This document shows, piece by piece, positions 51,916-60,308 of a stretch of DNA of 64,000 nucleotides. The notes under the pieces were generated by a model that made no database searches, had not been told where the DNA came from, and worked only from the letters and a program-made list of their open reading frames with translations. The position numbers were made by a program, and so were the translations under genes. The stretch comes from Pedobacter boryungensis (lineage in GTDB: Bacteria; Bacteroidota; Bacteroidia; Sphingobacteriales; Sphingobacteriaceae): assembly GCF_013204825.1 (NCBI RefSeq), contig NZ_JABMKV010000001.1, positions 186,001-250,000 on the forward strand, read 5' to 3'. Position 1 is the first letter of the stretch, and every line of letters begins with the position of its first letter.

Positions 51916-52230
51916 GTTAAAATTATTTTTAATGTCAATTGGGGTTAAGTAATTTTAGTTTTGAGTAATCTCAAGTCTAAGTACATTGTCTTCGTTCTAT
52001 TAAATTAGTCTTGACCTGTTCGATATATGAGCCAAAACTCGGCAACACCTATTAAAGCAAGTTATCATTCTTCTCATTCTAATAATAAAAACAAATCTAA
52101 AGGAACAGCATAGTAAATTCAATTATAGTAAGTGGATTTAAAATTATATATCATCATTTTTTTGTAATAAAAAAGGCTATATAATTAGTCTTACTATTGT
52201 TTTAAGCTAAATTTTTGTTCATCTTAGGTT
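51916..52230. other. Intergenic region before the Crp/Fnr gene
   Basis: These 315 bp of AT-rich sequence follow the gdhA terminator. The only frame of note is a 28-codon ATG frame at 52027-52113 (MSQNSATPIKASYHSSHSNN), polar and without motif; its reality is uncertain. No repeat or RNA gene is recognised. Confidence 0.5.
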
Positions 52231-52824
52231 ATGCCTAATGAAAAATTATACCCCCAACATCAAAACTTATTTAATGTTTTTAATTCCATTTACCCATTAA
52301 GTGACGAGCTACAAAAAGCCATAGCTAATGAGAGTGATATTATGCACGTTGAAAAGAAAACACGATTATTAAATGCTGGTGAAACAAGCAATACTATTTA
52401 TTTTATTAATGTTGGTGCAGCGAGAGTATATTATTTAGATAAAGAAGGAACAGAAATTACCTCTTGGTTTTTAGTTGAGAATGAACTGCTCATTTCTGTT
52501 TATAGTTTTTTTACTGGCCTACCAGGATTTGAATATATAGAAACCTTAGAAGATTGCACTTTTATCACCTTAAGGCGTGAAAAACTAAATCAATTATATG
52601 AGAAATATTTAGAGTTTAATTTTATAGGAAGAAAACTGACCGAGTATTATTATATCCGCAATGAAATTCAAGCAAATGAATTAAGAATGCTAACAGCAAA
52701 ACAACGCTATCAGCAATTATTAACAACTAACCCAAAGTTATTAAATAGGGTTTCTTTGGGTCATGTTGCTTCCTATTTAGGTATATCTCAAGAAACATTA
52801 AGTAGAATTAGAAAACAAATTTGA
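52231..52824 (+). CDS. Crp/Fnr-family transcriptional regulator
   Basis: The 197-residue regulator has an N-terminal cyclic-nucleotide-binding-like beta barrel (GETSNTIYFINVGAARVYYL, then ITSWFLVENELLISVYSFF) and a C-terminal winged helix whose recognition helix is HVASYLGISQETLSRIRKQI. The phosphate-binding residues for cAMP are not clearly conserved, so the ligand is unknown. Bacteroidetes carry many such regulators near genes they control. It opens the accessory island and lies 71 bp before the large lipoprotein gene on the same strand. Confidence 0.9.
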   Translation: MPNEKLYPQHQNLFNVFNSIYPLSDELQKAIANESDIMHVEKKTRLLNAGETSNTIYFINVGAARVYYLDKEGTEITSWFLVENELLISVYSFFTGLPGFEYIETLEDCTFITLRREKLNQLYEKYLEFNFIGRKLTEYYYIRNEIQANELRMLTAKQRYQQLLTTNPKLLNRVSLGHVASYLGISQETLSRIRKQI

Positions 52825-52864
52825 TTTTTTGACTTTTGTCAAAAACGGAGTAGAATTAAGCAAG

Positions 52865-52872
52865 TACCTTTG
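52865..52872 (+). promoter_or_regulatory. -7 box of the island lipoprotein gene
   Basis: TACCTTTG matches TAnnTTTG and ends 23 bp before ATG 52896. A TTG at 52836-52838 lies 26 bp upstream, slightly wide of the usual spacing. Confidence 0.45.
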
Positions 52873-52895
52873 GTTATTGCTAATCACAAAATTCT

Positions 52896-54419
52896 ATGAA
52901 ACAAACATCTAAATTCAAAACACATTCCCTATCAAAACTAACATCAGTTCTGTTCGTATTTTTAACGATATCTTTCAATTCCTGTAAAAAAGATAGCAAT
53001 GAGATCCAGTCTAAGGATATTGTATCTGAAACTAAGGAATGGTTTGCGCTCCAAACTAATAATAAATCATTAACCACATCATTATTTAGACAGCATATAC
53101 TAAATAAGACTTCTTCTTTAGACCCTTCAGGAACCAAAACGATCCCAAGTAATGCAGATCATCCTCTTAGTATAGATTGGAAAGATGCAAAAACATACCA
53201 AACATCAGATAGCACAATTGTTGAGGTGCCAGTAAGGAGTTCTGGAATTTTTAACTTTAATACCGAAGTTCCTATTAATGGAAAAAAAATGAGAACGAAT
53301 AAGAGCATTACCAAGCTTTTATTTATAAAAACAGCATTAAAAACCGAGGGCTATTTTATGACTATTATTAATAGTGATGAATATCTTGCAGAAACATCTT
53401 CAAACCCTAGTAAAAATACGTTTCTTCAAAAAGAGCAAAATTTTACTGGAACAATTGTGTACCATGATCTCCAAGGAAATATGACAAATGTGGTATCAAT
53501 TGGTAAATCTACCCGCTTAAATAAACAAGAATCTCTAAAATCCTCATTTGGTACTGGTCGAGTAAGTCAAGCGCTTCCGCCCACCTGTGTTGAGACTCCT
53601 ATCTATGAGGTTTTTGGGGTTGGCTGCGTTGATATTAATGAGTATTATATATTTTGTGAATCAGTATATAGTGTATATGTTGGTCATACTATTTGTGGCG
53701 ATGGTGGTGGTGTGCCACCAACGAATCCTGGTGGTGGTGGGGCTCCAGGGGGCGGTTCAGGTGGTAGTAATAGTAGCAATGAATATAACCCACAAGAATT
53801 TCAATTTTCATCAGACCCAGCAATTTATTTAAGCGATCTTTTTAACTGCTTTAATAATATCTCGAGTACTATGGCAACTTATTCAATCACATTATCAACT
53901 GATTTACCTGTAAATTCAGACCCAAATAAATTAGTGAATTATTCTAGTTTTCCACCTAGCCCTGGGCACGCATTTATTACATTAACAAAAACAAATGGTA
54001 CCAATATGGTTACGAAATCTTTTGGATTTTACCCTGACCCAGATATTTTGAGCTTAACAACAGGGCCTGTAGGCAGCAAAATGAATGACAATGGAGCTCA
54101 TGATTATGATGCGAATATCAGCATGTCTCTGACAGCGGGCGAATTTCAACTAGCAATTAGTAAGGCTTTAGAGAAACGAAATATGAGTTATGATATTGAT
54201 AAATATAATTGTACTGATTATGCATTGGATGTTTTTAATGCTGTAAGGGATGTTAGTAATAAGATTGAAGTGCCAAATTGGGTAGGCACATTAGGGTATA
54301 ATTATGGAAAAACCCCTAATGGACTATATAATAGATTGGCTTTAATGAAAAGCTACGGTAACAATAGTATCTCATTAGTTAAAGGTAATGCAACTGCAAA
54401 ATCAGGTGTTTGTAATTAA
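52896..54419 (+). CDS. Large lipoprotein with possible permuted NlpC/P60-like domain
   Basis: The 507 residues have a lipobox FNSC at Cys30 and start MKQTSKFKTHSLSK. Residues 31-260 are a mixed region of unknown fold. Residues 265-292 are a Gly-rich linker. The C-terminal domain (about 340-490) contains SPGHAFITLTKTNG with H358 and DKYNCTDYALDVFNA with C439, where His precedes Cys as in circularly permuted NlpC/P60 (papain-like) proteins. This suggests a surface peptidase, amidase or acyltransferase. A small membrane protein gene starts 1 bp after its stop. The fold assignment is by motif only. Confidence 0.6.
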   Translation: MKQTSKFKTHSLSKLTSVLFVFLTISFNSCKKDSNEIQSKDIVSETKEWFALQTNNKSLTTSLFRQHILNKTSSLDPSGTKTIPSNADHPLSIDWKDAKTYQTSDSTIVEVPVRSSGIFNFNTEVPINGKKMRTNKSITKLLFIKTALKTEGYFMTIINSDEYLAETSSNPSKNTFLQKEQNFTGTIVYHDLQGNMTNVVSIGKSTRLNKQESLKSSFGTGRVSQALPPTCVETPIYEVFGVGCVDINEYYIFCESVYSVYVGHTICGDGGGVPPTNPGGGGAPGGGSGGSNSSNEYNPQEFQFSSDPAIYLSDLFNCFNNISSTMATYSITLSTDLPVNSDPNKLVNYSSFPPSPGHAFITLTKTNGTNMVTKSFGFYPDPDILSLTTGPVGSKMNDNGAHDYDANISMSLTAGEFQLAISKALEKRNMSYDIDKYNCTDYALDVFNAVRDVSNKIEVPNWVGTLGYNYGKTPNGLYNRLALMKSYGNNSISLVKGNATAKSGVCN

Positions 54420-54420
54420 T

Positions 54421-54843
54421 ATGCTAAAATTTAGATTTGCAATCCAATTGCTACTTATTATTTCTTTTTTATTAATTATTATAACTGGTGATAAAATATC
54501 AGGAATAGTATTAATGTATTTACTATGGTTACCTTTTTCTGTAATAAGTGGATCAAGTAATATATTTTCACTAAATATCGATAAAACGTTCATAATACTA
54601 ATTGATATGATTTATTTCATTGCATTGTATTTTTCAATTTTTTCACTATTTAGAACATATTATTATAAACTAAATTCTAAAAAAAGTAACTTAGTTAGCT
54701 TAGGTTGTGTGTTGATATTACAAATTCAGGCATTTCAATTTGTATCCAAATGTCTTTCATTTACAATATCAATTTTCTTTATAGTTTCACTAGTTAATGT
54801 TTTCTTAATAGTATTAATGTTTTTTAAAAAATCCAAAAATTAA
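54421..54843 (+). CDS. Four-helix membrane protein paired with the lipoprotein
   Basis: The 140-residue protein starts at ATG 54421, one base after the lipoprotein stop; an upstream ATG at 54388 lies inside that gene and is rejected. It has about four hydrophobic helices (FAIQLLLIISFLLIIITGD, ILIDMIYFIALYFSIFSLF, VSLGCVLILQIQAFQFV, FFIVSLVNVFLIVLMFF). Its codons are very AT-rich. I recognise no family. The tight linkage suggests a partner, anchor or immunity role for the upstream protein, but this is inference. Confidence 0.65.
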   Translation: MLKFRFAIQLLLIISFLLIIITGDKISGIVLMYLLWLPFSVISGSSNIFSLNIDKTFIILIDMIYFIALYFSIFSLFRTYYYKLNSKKSNLVSLGCVLILQIQAFQFVSKCLSFTISIFFIVSLVNVFLIVLMFFKKSKN

Positions 54844-54896
54844 TATAACAATCTAATTAGTCAATTAGGTTGGTTTTTCCCATAAAGTAGATAGTT

Positions 54897-55433
54897 ATGA
54901 ATTTAAAAAAGGTATTCAACTTTCTTTTGTTATTAGTTTTAACATCACCTTGTTTGGCACAAACAAAAGATTTTACAGAAGAAGAAGAGAAGAACTATAA
55001 TACAATAAAATCTTTATTTGAACACTTTAAAGATAAGGGTTACGATTCTGCCCAAAGAGATTTTGTGTTTAAACATTTTGTTTATTTTGATAATGTATTA
55101 GCAGACACCTCAAAAACGCAAATTTTAAAAAGGACAAAATTTTTTGATGAGTTGTTTTCTCAGATGATCCACTATGTTGATTCTGTGGGCATGGAAAATT
55201 TAGATGCTGCGCCAACAAGATTGTTTAAAGATAATCCAACTTTCTTTAAGTCCTTTGAAGCTGAAAGTGATTTAAATAAATTTCTACCATTTACACTAAC
55301 TTATTATGACAAAAGGAGACCAAGGGAACCAATCGGAGTATTACTTTTTGAACCTAAAACACATAAGCTTTTAACATGGATATTATTGAACCAAGGTGGC
55401 TATTATTATTTTTTGACATTTAATTTATTATAA
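54897..55433 (+). CDS. Exported protein of unknown function
   Basis: The 178 residues start with a signal peptide ending in PCLAQ at 22. The mature part is acidic and helical, with TEEEEKNYNTIKSLFEHFKD and HFVYFDNVLADTSKTQILKR, and a C-terminal beta-rich segment (IGVLLFEPKTHKLLTWILLN). No motif is recognised. It follows the four-helix gene by 53 bp on the same strand and belongs to the same island. No lipobox Cys is present after the signal. Confidence 0.65.
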   Translation: MNLKKVFNFLLLLVLTSPCLAQTKDFTEEEEKNYNTIKSLFEHFKDKGYDSAQRDFVFKHFVYFDNVLADTSKTQILKRTKFFDELFSQMIHYVDSVGMENLDAAPTRLFKDNPTFFKSFEAESDLNKFLPFTLTYYDKRRPREPIGVLLFEPKTHKLLTWILLNQGGYYYFLTFNLL

Positions 55434-55494
55434 TATACATAACAGGGTTTTTAATAGAAAAATCTACATTAACTAGGTCTTAAAATTTCAGAAA

Positions 55495-55755
55495 ATGAGG
55501 TGCCTTAATTTAACTATATTATTACTGTCATAGCTTTATTGGCTTCTTGCATGTATAAGAACAAAGGAAAAGATGCTAATATAACTAGTGTTATATATTC
55601 TGTTAAGGTGAATGAAGCAGGAGTTAATTATATTTAATACGGTACATTTTATGGATGATTATTATATTATTCCATTAAAGATTGTAAAATCAAAAAACAC
55701 ACCTGCCAGCTGTTGTTTAGGACTACCTGAAATTAGTGCGCTTCAAAAACTGTAA
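55495..55755 (+). pseudogene. Frameshifted remnant of a small lipoprotein gene
   Basis: An ATG at 55495 opens MRCLNLTILLLS and stops. A shift of frame continues TVIALLASCMYKNKGKDANI with a perfect lipobox LASC, running to VKVNEAGVNYI and a stop. Another shift continues FNTVHFMDDYYIIPLKIVK and NTPASCCLGLPEISALQKL to a stop at 55753-55755. The three blocks join into one plausible lipoprotein of about 85 residues, so I read it as a decayed gene. Sequencing error is the alternative explanation. Confidence 0.6.
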
Positions 55756-55807
55756 AATCCATGACACTTTTTAGCATTTCTAAGCGTATATTGTATAAAA
55801 AAGTAGC

Positions 55808-56446
55808 ATGAAAAATCTAATCGCATTCTTATTCGTAATCGTATTTTTCTCTTGTAGCAATGCAGAAGAGAAAGTAAAAGCCGAAGTTCCTAAAGTTTCA
55901 AAAACTCAAAGAGTGGCAGTTTTTGCTGGTGGATGTTTTTGGGGTTTACAAGAAGGTTTTTCAGAATTAAAAGGAGTAATCAAAACAACAAGCGGGTATG
56001 CTGGTGGTACCACTAAAAATCCATCATATGAAGATGTGAATACAGAAACAACTGGTCATGCAGAAGCCGTTCAAATTGTTTATGATCCTTCGGTAATTAG
56101 TTTCGCCCAATTGTTAGATGTTTTTTTTGTAGTGCATGATGGTACGCAATTAAACAGGCAAGGTCCAGATATAGGTACTAGTTATCGCTCCATAGCTTTT
56201 TATAGCAATCCAGAAGAGAAAAGACAAATTGAAGCAGCTATAGTAAAAAGTAACCGTTCACAATTGCATCCAGGTCAAATTGTAACTGAAGTTAAGCCAA
56301 TGGCGACTTTTTATCCTGCAGAAAAATACCATCAAAATTTCGTAAAACTTAATCCAAATCAGGGTTATGTAGTAAATGTGTGTGGACCTAAAATTCAAAA
56401 ACTAAGAAAAGCCTTTCCAAACTTGTTAAAAGACGAGTTTAAATAA
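55808..56446 (+). CDS. msrA: Peptide methionine sulfoxide reductase MsrA, lipoprotein form
   Basis: The 212 residues have an N-terminal lipobox FFSC at Cys16 and then an MsrA domain with the catalytic C43 in GGCFWGLQEGF. The conserved region TTSGYAGGTTKNPSYEDVNT and EAVQIVYDPSVI follow, with YHQNFVKLNPNQGYV near the end. The enzyme reduces methionine-S-sulfoxide in oxidised proteins, here likely on the periplasmic face. It has no MsrB domain. It stands between the island and ccmE. Confidence 0.92.
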   Translation: MKNLIAFLFVIVFFSCSNAEEKVKAEVPKVSKTQRVAVFAGGCFWGLQEGFSELKGVIKTTSGYAGGTTKNPSYEDVNTETTGHAEAVQIVYDPSVISFAQLLDVFFVVHDGTQLNRQGPDIGTSYRSIAFYSNPEEKRQIEAAIVKSNRSQLHPGQIVTEVKPMATFYPAEKYHQNFVKLNPNQGYVVNVCGPKIQKLRKAFPNLLKDEFK

Positions 56447-56590
56447 GTTTGTTCATTGCTTTAATTATTCACTAGTTCATTGTTCATACGTTAAATACTT
56501 ATGAAATTATGACTAATGGACAGTTTAAATTAGAACTATCAATTAATTGTCACGTTGTGCATTACAGATAGCCTGCTACGGTAGTTTTTT

Positions 56591-56598
56591 TATCTTTG
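56591..56598 (+). promoter_or_regulatory. -7 box of ccmE
   Basis: TATCTTTG matches TAnnTTTG and ends 29 bp before the ccmE ATG at 56628. Confidence 0.5.
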
Positions 56599-56627
56599 TG
56601 GTCTTGGATTTTTAATTTAAACCCCAC

Positions 56628-57044
56628 ATGAGAAAAAGTGCTATTATCGGTTTAATTACAATTGCCATCTGTATTGGCTTTCTCGTAAGTCTAAATGCAG
56701 ATACTGATACCTATTCTAATTTTACGGAAGCAGCTTCTTCTAATAAAGAAGAACATGTAATGGGACATTGGGAAAAAAGTAAGGGCACACAATATGATGC
56801 GCTTAAAGATCCAAATCATTTTGCTTTTTACATGAAAGATGAAAAAGGTAAAGTGAAAAAAGTAGTGCTAAATGGCACTAAACCTCAAGATTTCGAACGT
56901 TCAGAGAAATTAGTGTTAATAGGTAAAATGGAAAACGATACCTTTTATGCCACTAAAATTTTAATGAAATGTCCTTCTAAATACAATGATAATTTGGTTG
57001 AAATAAATCAAGACGGTCAAGTAAAACAATACAAGAAACCTTAA
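56628..57044 (+). CDS. ccmE: Cytochrome c maturation heme chaperone CcmE, CxxxY variant
   Basis: The 138-residue protein has an N-terminal membrane anchor (IIGLITIAICIGFLVSL) and an OB-fold-like domain (HFAFYMKDEKGKVKKVVLNG, KLVLIGKMENDTFYATKIL). The usual CcmE holds heme on a His in LAKHDxxY; here the place reads KCPSKY, so C115 and Y119 form CxxxY. Known variants of this type (described in Desulfovibrio) bind heme through Cys. The gene overlaps the ccmF start by one base. Its partner ccmC is 7 kb upstream. Confidence 0.88.
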   Translation: MRKSAIIGLITIAICIGFLVSLNADTDTYSNFTEAASSNKEEHVMGHWEKSKGTQYDALKDPNHFAFYMKDEKGKVKKVVLNGTKPQDFERSEKLVLIGKMENDTFYATKILMKCPSKYNDNLVEINQDGQVKQYKKP

Positions 57045-59515
57045 TGGATATACAATTTATAGGAGAAAACCTCCTTCCAGGTAAAATTGGACAGTTTTTT
57101 ATTGTTCTAGCGTTTGCTGCATCGCTACTATCAACTATCGCTTATTTCTTTGCGGTAAAAAACAAAAATTTAGAAGATACATCTTGGGTTAAACTAGGTA
57201 GAATAGGTTTTATAGTTAATTTCGCAAGTGTAATTGGTATTGGAGTAACCTTGTTTTTCCTAATTTTAAACCACTATTTCGAATATTATTACGTTTACCA
57301 TCACTCATCAAAAACACTTCCAGTATATTATATTGTTTCTGCTTTTTGGGAAGGACAAGAAGGTAGTTTTTGGCTTTGGGCATTTTGGCAATCTGTTTTA
57401 GGTACAATTCTAATTTGGAGAGCAAAAACTTGGGAAAACGGTGTAATGACTGTAATTGCATTCTCTCAGGTATTTTTAACTTCTATGCTATTAGGAGTTG
57501 AAATATTTGGTCAACGCATTGGTAGTTCTCCTTTCATTTTGCTAAGAGAAGCAGATGATTTAAAATCATTTGCCCCTGTGATTTTTGCAGATCCAGAGAA
57601 TTTTAGAAATTATTTGAAATTTATCACCGATGGTAAAGGTTTAAATCCATTATTACAGAATTATTGGATGGTAATACACCCACCAACATTGTTCTTGGGT
57701 TTTGCAAGTATGGTGGTTCCTTTTGCTTACGGAATAGCTGCCTTATGGACAAGACGGTACAAAGAATTTGTTAAACCTGTATTGCCTTGGGTTTTATTTG
57801 CAGTAATGATTTTGGGTACTGGTATTATCATGGGCTCATTCTGGGCATATGAAGCACTAAACTTTGGTGGTTTTTGGGCTTGGGATCCAGTAGAAAATGC
57901 ATCAATTATTCCTTGGTTAACTTTAATCGGCGGATTACACGTAATTATAGCCTATAAAAATACAGGTCATGCCTACTTTACCGCCATGGCTTTGGTATTA
58001 ATCAGTTTCCTTTTAGTTTTATATGCATCCTTCCTAACAAGAAGCGGTATTTTAGGAGATACTTCTGTACATGCATTTACAGACTTAGGTATGTTCGGAC
58101 ATTTAATAGCCTATAATGTCATCTTCTTAATTATTGCTATTTATTTTGTGGCCAGAAGGTGGAATGAATTGCCAATTACCCATAAAGATGAAGAAACATA
58201 TTCTCGCGAATTTTGGATGTTTATCGGTGCTTTAGTACTTACAGTATCTTGTATTCATATTATCTTCGCCACTTCAGTACCAGTTTTCAACAAAGCTTTT
58301 GGTACCAACTATGCGCCAATTAAAGATGCAATTAGATTTTACAATCAATGGCAAGCCCCTTTTGCGATATTAATTGCCTTAATTTCAGGTTTCTCTCAAT
58401 TTTTGAAATATAAGAGAACAGATCCTCGAAAATTTTATAGTAGTTTAATCTCATCCATTGTTTTTGCGTTGGTTTTAACTGGCGGCTTTGCATGGCTAAC
58501 AGGCGTTTACACGAATTTGATGTATATCTTCCTAACATTCAGCTGTATTTTCGCAGTTCTTTCTAATGCGAGATTATTATCTACAGCATTTGTTGGAAAA
58601 GGAAGTAAATTAGTTGGTTCTGCTGTAGCTCACATCGGCTTTGCCATCTTATTATTAGGTGCTTTAGTAGCAGCTGCAACAAGTAATCCAATCTCTATAA
58701 ACGAAACTAACTTTATCCCTGTTAAGGATTTCGAAAAAGCAGCTAAACCTGGAGAAAATATCATGCTGTATAAAAATGAGCCTAAGAAAATGGGCAAGTA
58801 TACAGTTACTTATATCAGTGATACTACTATTGCGCCGAACACGTATTACAAGCTTAATTTTAAAGTAATTGATGCGAAAAGTGGAAAAATAAAAGAAGAT
58901 TTTGAAGTAAATCCGAGTATCCAAGAAAACGGGAAAATGGGTTTAATTGCTTCTCCAGATACAAAACATTATTTAACATCTGATATTTACACACACATTA
59001 CAAGTGCGGCTGTAAAAGAAGAGGAACATAGCGATCACGAAGGTCATTCTGAAGAAGAAAACTATAAAGCACCAAGAATTGTAAACCTAAGCGTTGGCGA
59101 TACCATTCATGTAAGCAGCGGAGTTTTGACTGTAAAACCTATCAATAATAAACCAGTAGTAAGAGATTTAAAAATTGATGCTGGCGATTTAGCAGTTGGT
59201 TTGCCACTAGAAATTAATGTTAGCGGTAAAATCTATAAAACTGAACCTTTATTTTTAGTGAAAGGAAATAACACATTCGATTTCGCAAGAAAAATTGAAG
59301 AATTAGGATTGAGAATTAGATTTACTAAAATAATACCAGAACAAGGGAAGTTTGAAGTGTTGATTTATGAAAAACCGCAGCAAGCTAAAGACTGGTTAGT
59401 ATTTAAATCTATCGAATTCCCTTACATCAACTTATATTGGGTAGGTACAATTGTAATGGTAATCGGTTTCTTAATCTCTATATTTAGAAGAAAGAAAGAA
59501 CTGAAAGCAAATTAA
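57044..59515 (+). CDS. ccmF: Cytochrome c heme lyase subunit CcmF
   Basis: The 823-residue membrane protein has about 15 helices. The heme-binding WWD-type motif is ALNFGGFWAWDPVENASIIP (about 271-290), preceded by SAFWEGQEGSFWLWAFWQ (about 99-116) and followed by GHAYFTAMALVLISFLLVLY. A periplasmic insertion (about 560-790) contains a His-rich run, EEEHSDHEGHSEEE, with H662, H665 and H668. CcmF joins heme to the CxxCH sites of apocytochromes. It overlaps ccmE. No ccmG or ccmH lies in the window. Confidence 0.92.
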   Translation: MDIQFIGENLLPGKIGQFFIVLAFAASLLSTIAYFFAVKNKNLEDTSWVKLGRIGFIVNFASVIGIGVTLFFLILNHYFEYYYVYHHSSKTLPVYYIVSAFWEGQEGSFWLWAFWQSVLGTILIWRAKTWENGVMTVIAFSQVFLTSMLLGVEIFGQRIGSSPFILLREADDLKSFAPVIFADPENFRNYLKFITDGKGLNPLLQNYWMVIHPPTLFLGFASMVVPFAYGIAALWTRRYKEFVKPVLPWVLFAVMILGTGIIMGSFWAYEALNFGGFWAWDPVENASIIPWLTLIGGLHVIIAYKNTGHAYFTAMALVLISFLLVLYASFLTRSGILGDTSVHAFTDLGMFGHLIAYNVIFLIIAIYFVARRWNELPITHKDEETYSREFWMFIGALVLTVSCIHIIFATSVPVFNKAFGTNYAPIKDAIRFYNQWQAPFAILIALISGFSQFLKYKRTDPRKFYSSLISSIVFALVLTGGFAWLTGVYTNLMYIFLTFSCIFAVLSNARLLSTAFVGKGSKLVGSAVAHIGFAILLLGALVAAATSNPISINETNFIPVKDFEKAAKPGENIMLYKNEPKKMGKYTVTYISDTTIAPNTYYKLNFKVIDAKSGKIKEDFEVNPSIQENGKMGLIASPDTKHYLTSDIYTHITSAAVKEEEHSDHEGHSEEENYKAPRIVNLSVGDTIHVSSGVLTVKPINNKPVVRDLKIDAGDLAVGLPLEINVSGKIYKTEPLFLVKGNNTFDFARKIEELGLRIRFTKIIPEQGKFEVLIYEKPQQAKDWLVFKSIEFPYINLYWVGTIVMVIGFLISIFRRKKELKAN

Positions 59516-59516
59516 A

Positions 59517-60275
59517 ATGAAGGTTGTAATTATAGGAGCTGGAAATGTTGCTACACATTTAGCTAAAGCTCTGCATTTGGCAAATGTGCAAATAGTACAA
59601 GTCTGGTCATATCATTACACAAACGCAAAATTGCTGGCAGATCAAGTTGAAGCTACTGCAATTGAAAGTTTAACGTCGATTGATGAGCATGCTGATCTAT
59701 GTTTAATTTCAGTTAAAGATGATGCGATTGAAGAAATAGCACAACAGTTAACACATTTTAAAGGAGTAATTGCACATACATCCGGCAGTGTACACCTTAA
59801 TATTTTAGCTAACAGCAAAAAATATGGAGTGTTTTACCCATTGCAAACTTTCTCAAAGGATAAAGAATTAAGTTTTACAACTATTCCCCTTTGTTTAGAA
59901 GCAAACGATAATGCCACTTTACAGTTCCTAAAAAAACTGGCAAGTCAATTGAGTAGTCGGGTAGTAGAAATAGATAGTAACAAACGTAAAATTTTGCATT
60001 TAGCAGCAGTTTTTGCATGTAATTTTACCAATCATTTTTACGCATTGGCGGAAGAAGTTTTAGAAGCCCATCAACTTGAGTTTGATATTTTAAGACCTTT
60101 AATTACAGAAACAGCTGCGAAAGTTCAACAGGCATTGCCATTAACAGTGCAAACTGGCCCGGCAGTTAGAAATGACGAACAAACATTAAAAAAACACGAA
60201 GAATTGTTGTTGCAACAGCCACAATTATTAGAAATATATAAAATAGTAAGTGAGAGCATTAAAAAAACCAGATAA
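59517..60275 (+). CDS. Rossmann-fold DUF2520 protein
   Basis: The 252-residue protein has an N-terminal dinucleotide-binding loop (VVIIGAGNVATHLAKALH, residues 3-20) and a helical C-terminal DUF2520 half (SNKRKILHLAAVFACNFTNH, then LITETAAKVQQALPLTVQTG). The layout resembles 6-phosphogluconate dehydrogenase-like or ProC-like reductases, but the substrate is unknown. It begins 1 bp after the ccmF stop, so it is probably on the ccm transcript. The ferredoxin gene follows. Confidence 0.85.
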   Translation: MKVVIIGAGNVATHLAKALHLANVQIVQVWSYHYTNAKLLADQVEATAIESLTSIDEHADLCLISVKDDAIEEIAQQLTHFKGVIAHTSGSVHLNILANSKKYGVFYPLQTFSKDKELSFTTIPLCLEANDNATLQFLKKLASQLSSRVVEIDSNKRKILHLAAVFACNFTNHFYALAEEVLEAHQLEFDILRPLITETAAKVQQALPLTVQTGPAVRNDEQTLKKHEELLLQQPQLLEIYKIVSESIKKTR

Positions 60276-60308
60276 TTGCACAATTGCGGTTTTCGCTCCT
60301 TACTTTTG
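60276..60308 (+). promoter_or_regulatory. Promoter of the ferredoxin gene
   Basis: A -33 TTG (60276-60278) and -7 TACTTTTG (60301-60308) have a 22-bp spacer. The ATG at 60318 lies 9 bp later. The -7 box lies inside the longer frame that begins at 60276, which supports the 60318 start. Confidence 0.6.

Noticed and set aside
53587..53832. 81-codon frame inside the Gly-rich part of the island lipoprotein
   Set aside because: Shadow frame over a GGT-rich region. The main frame has a lipobox and a conserved-looking C-terminal domain.
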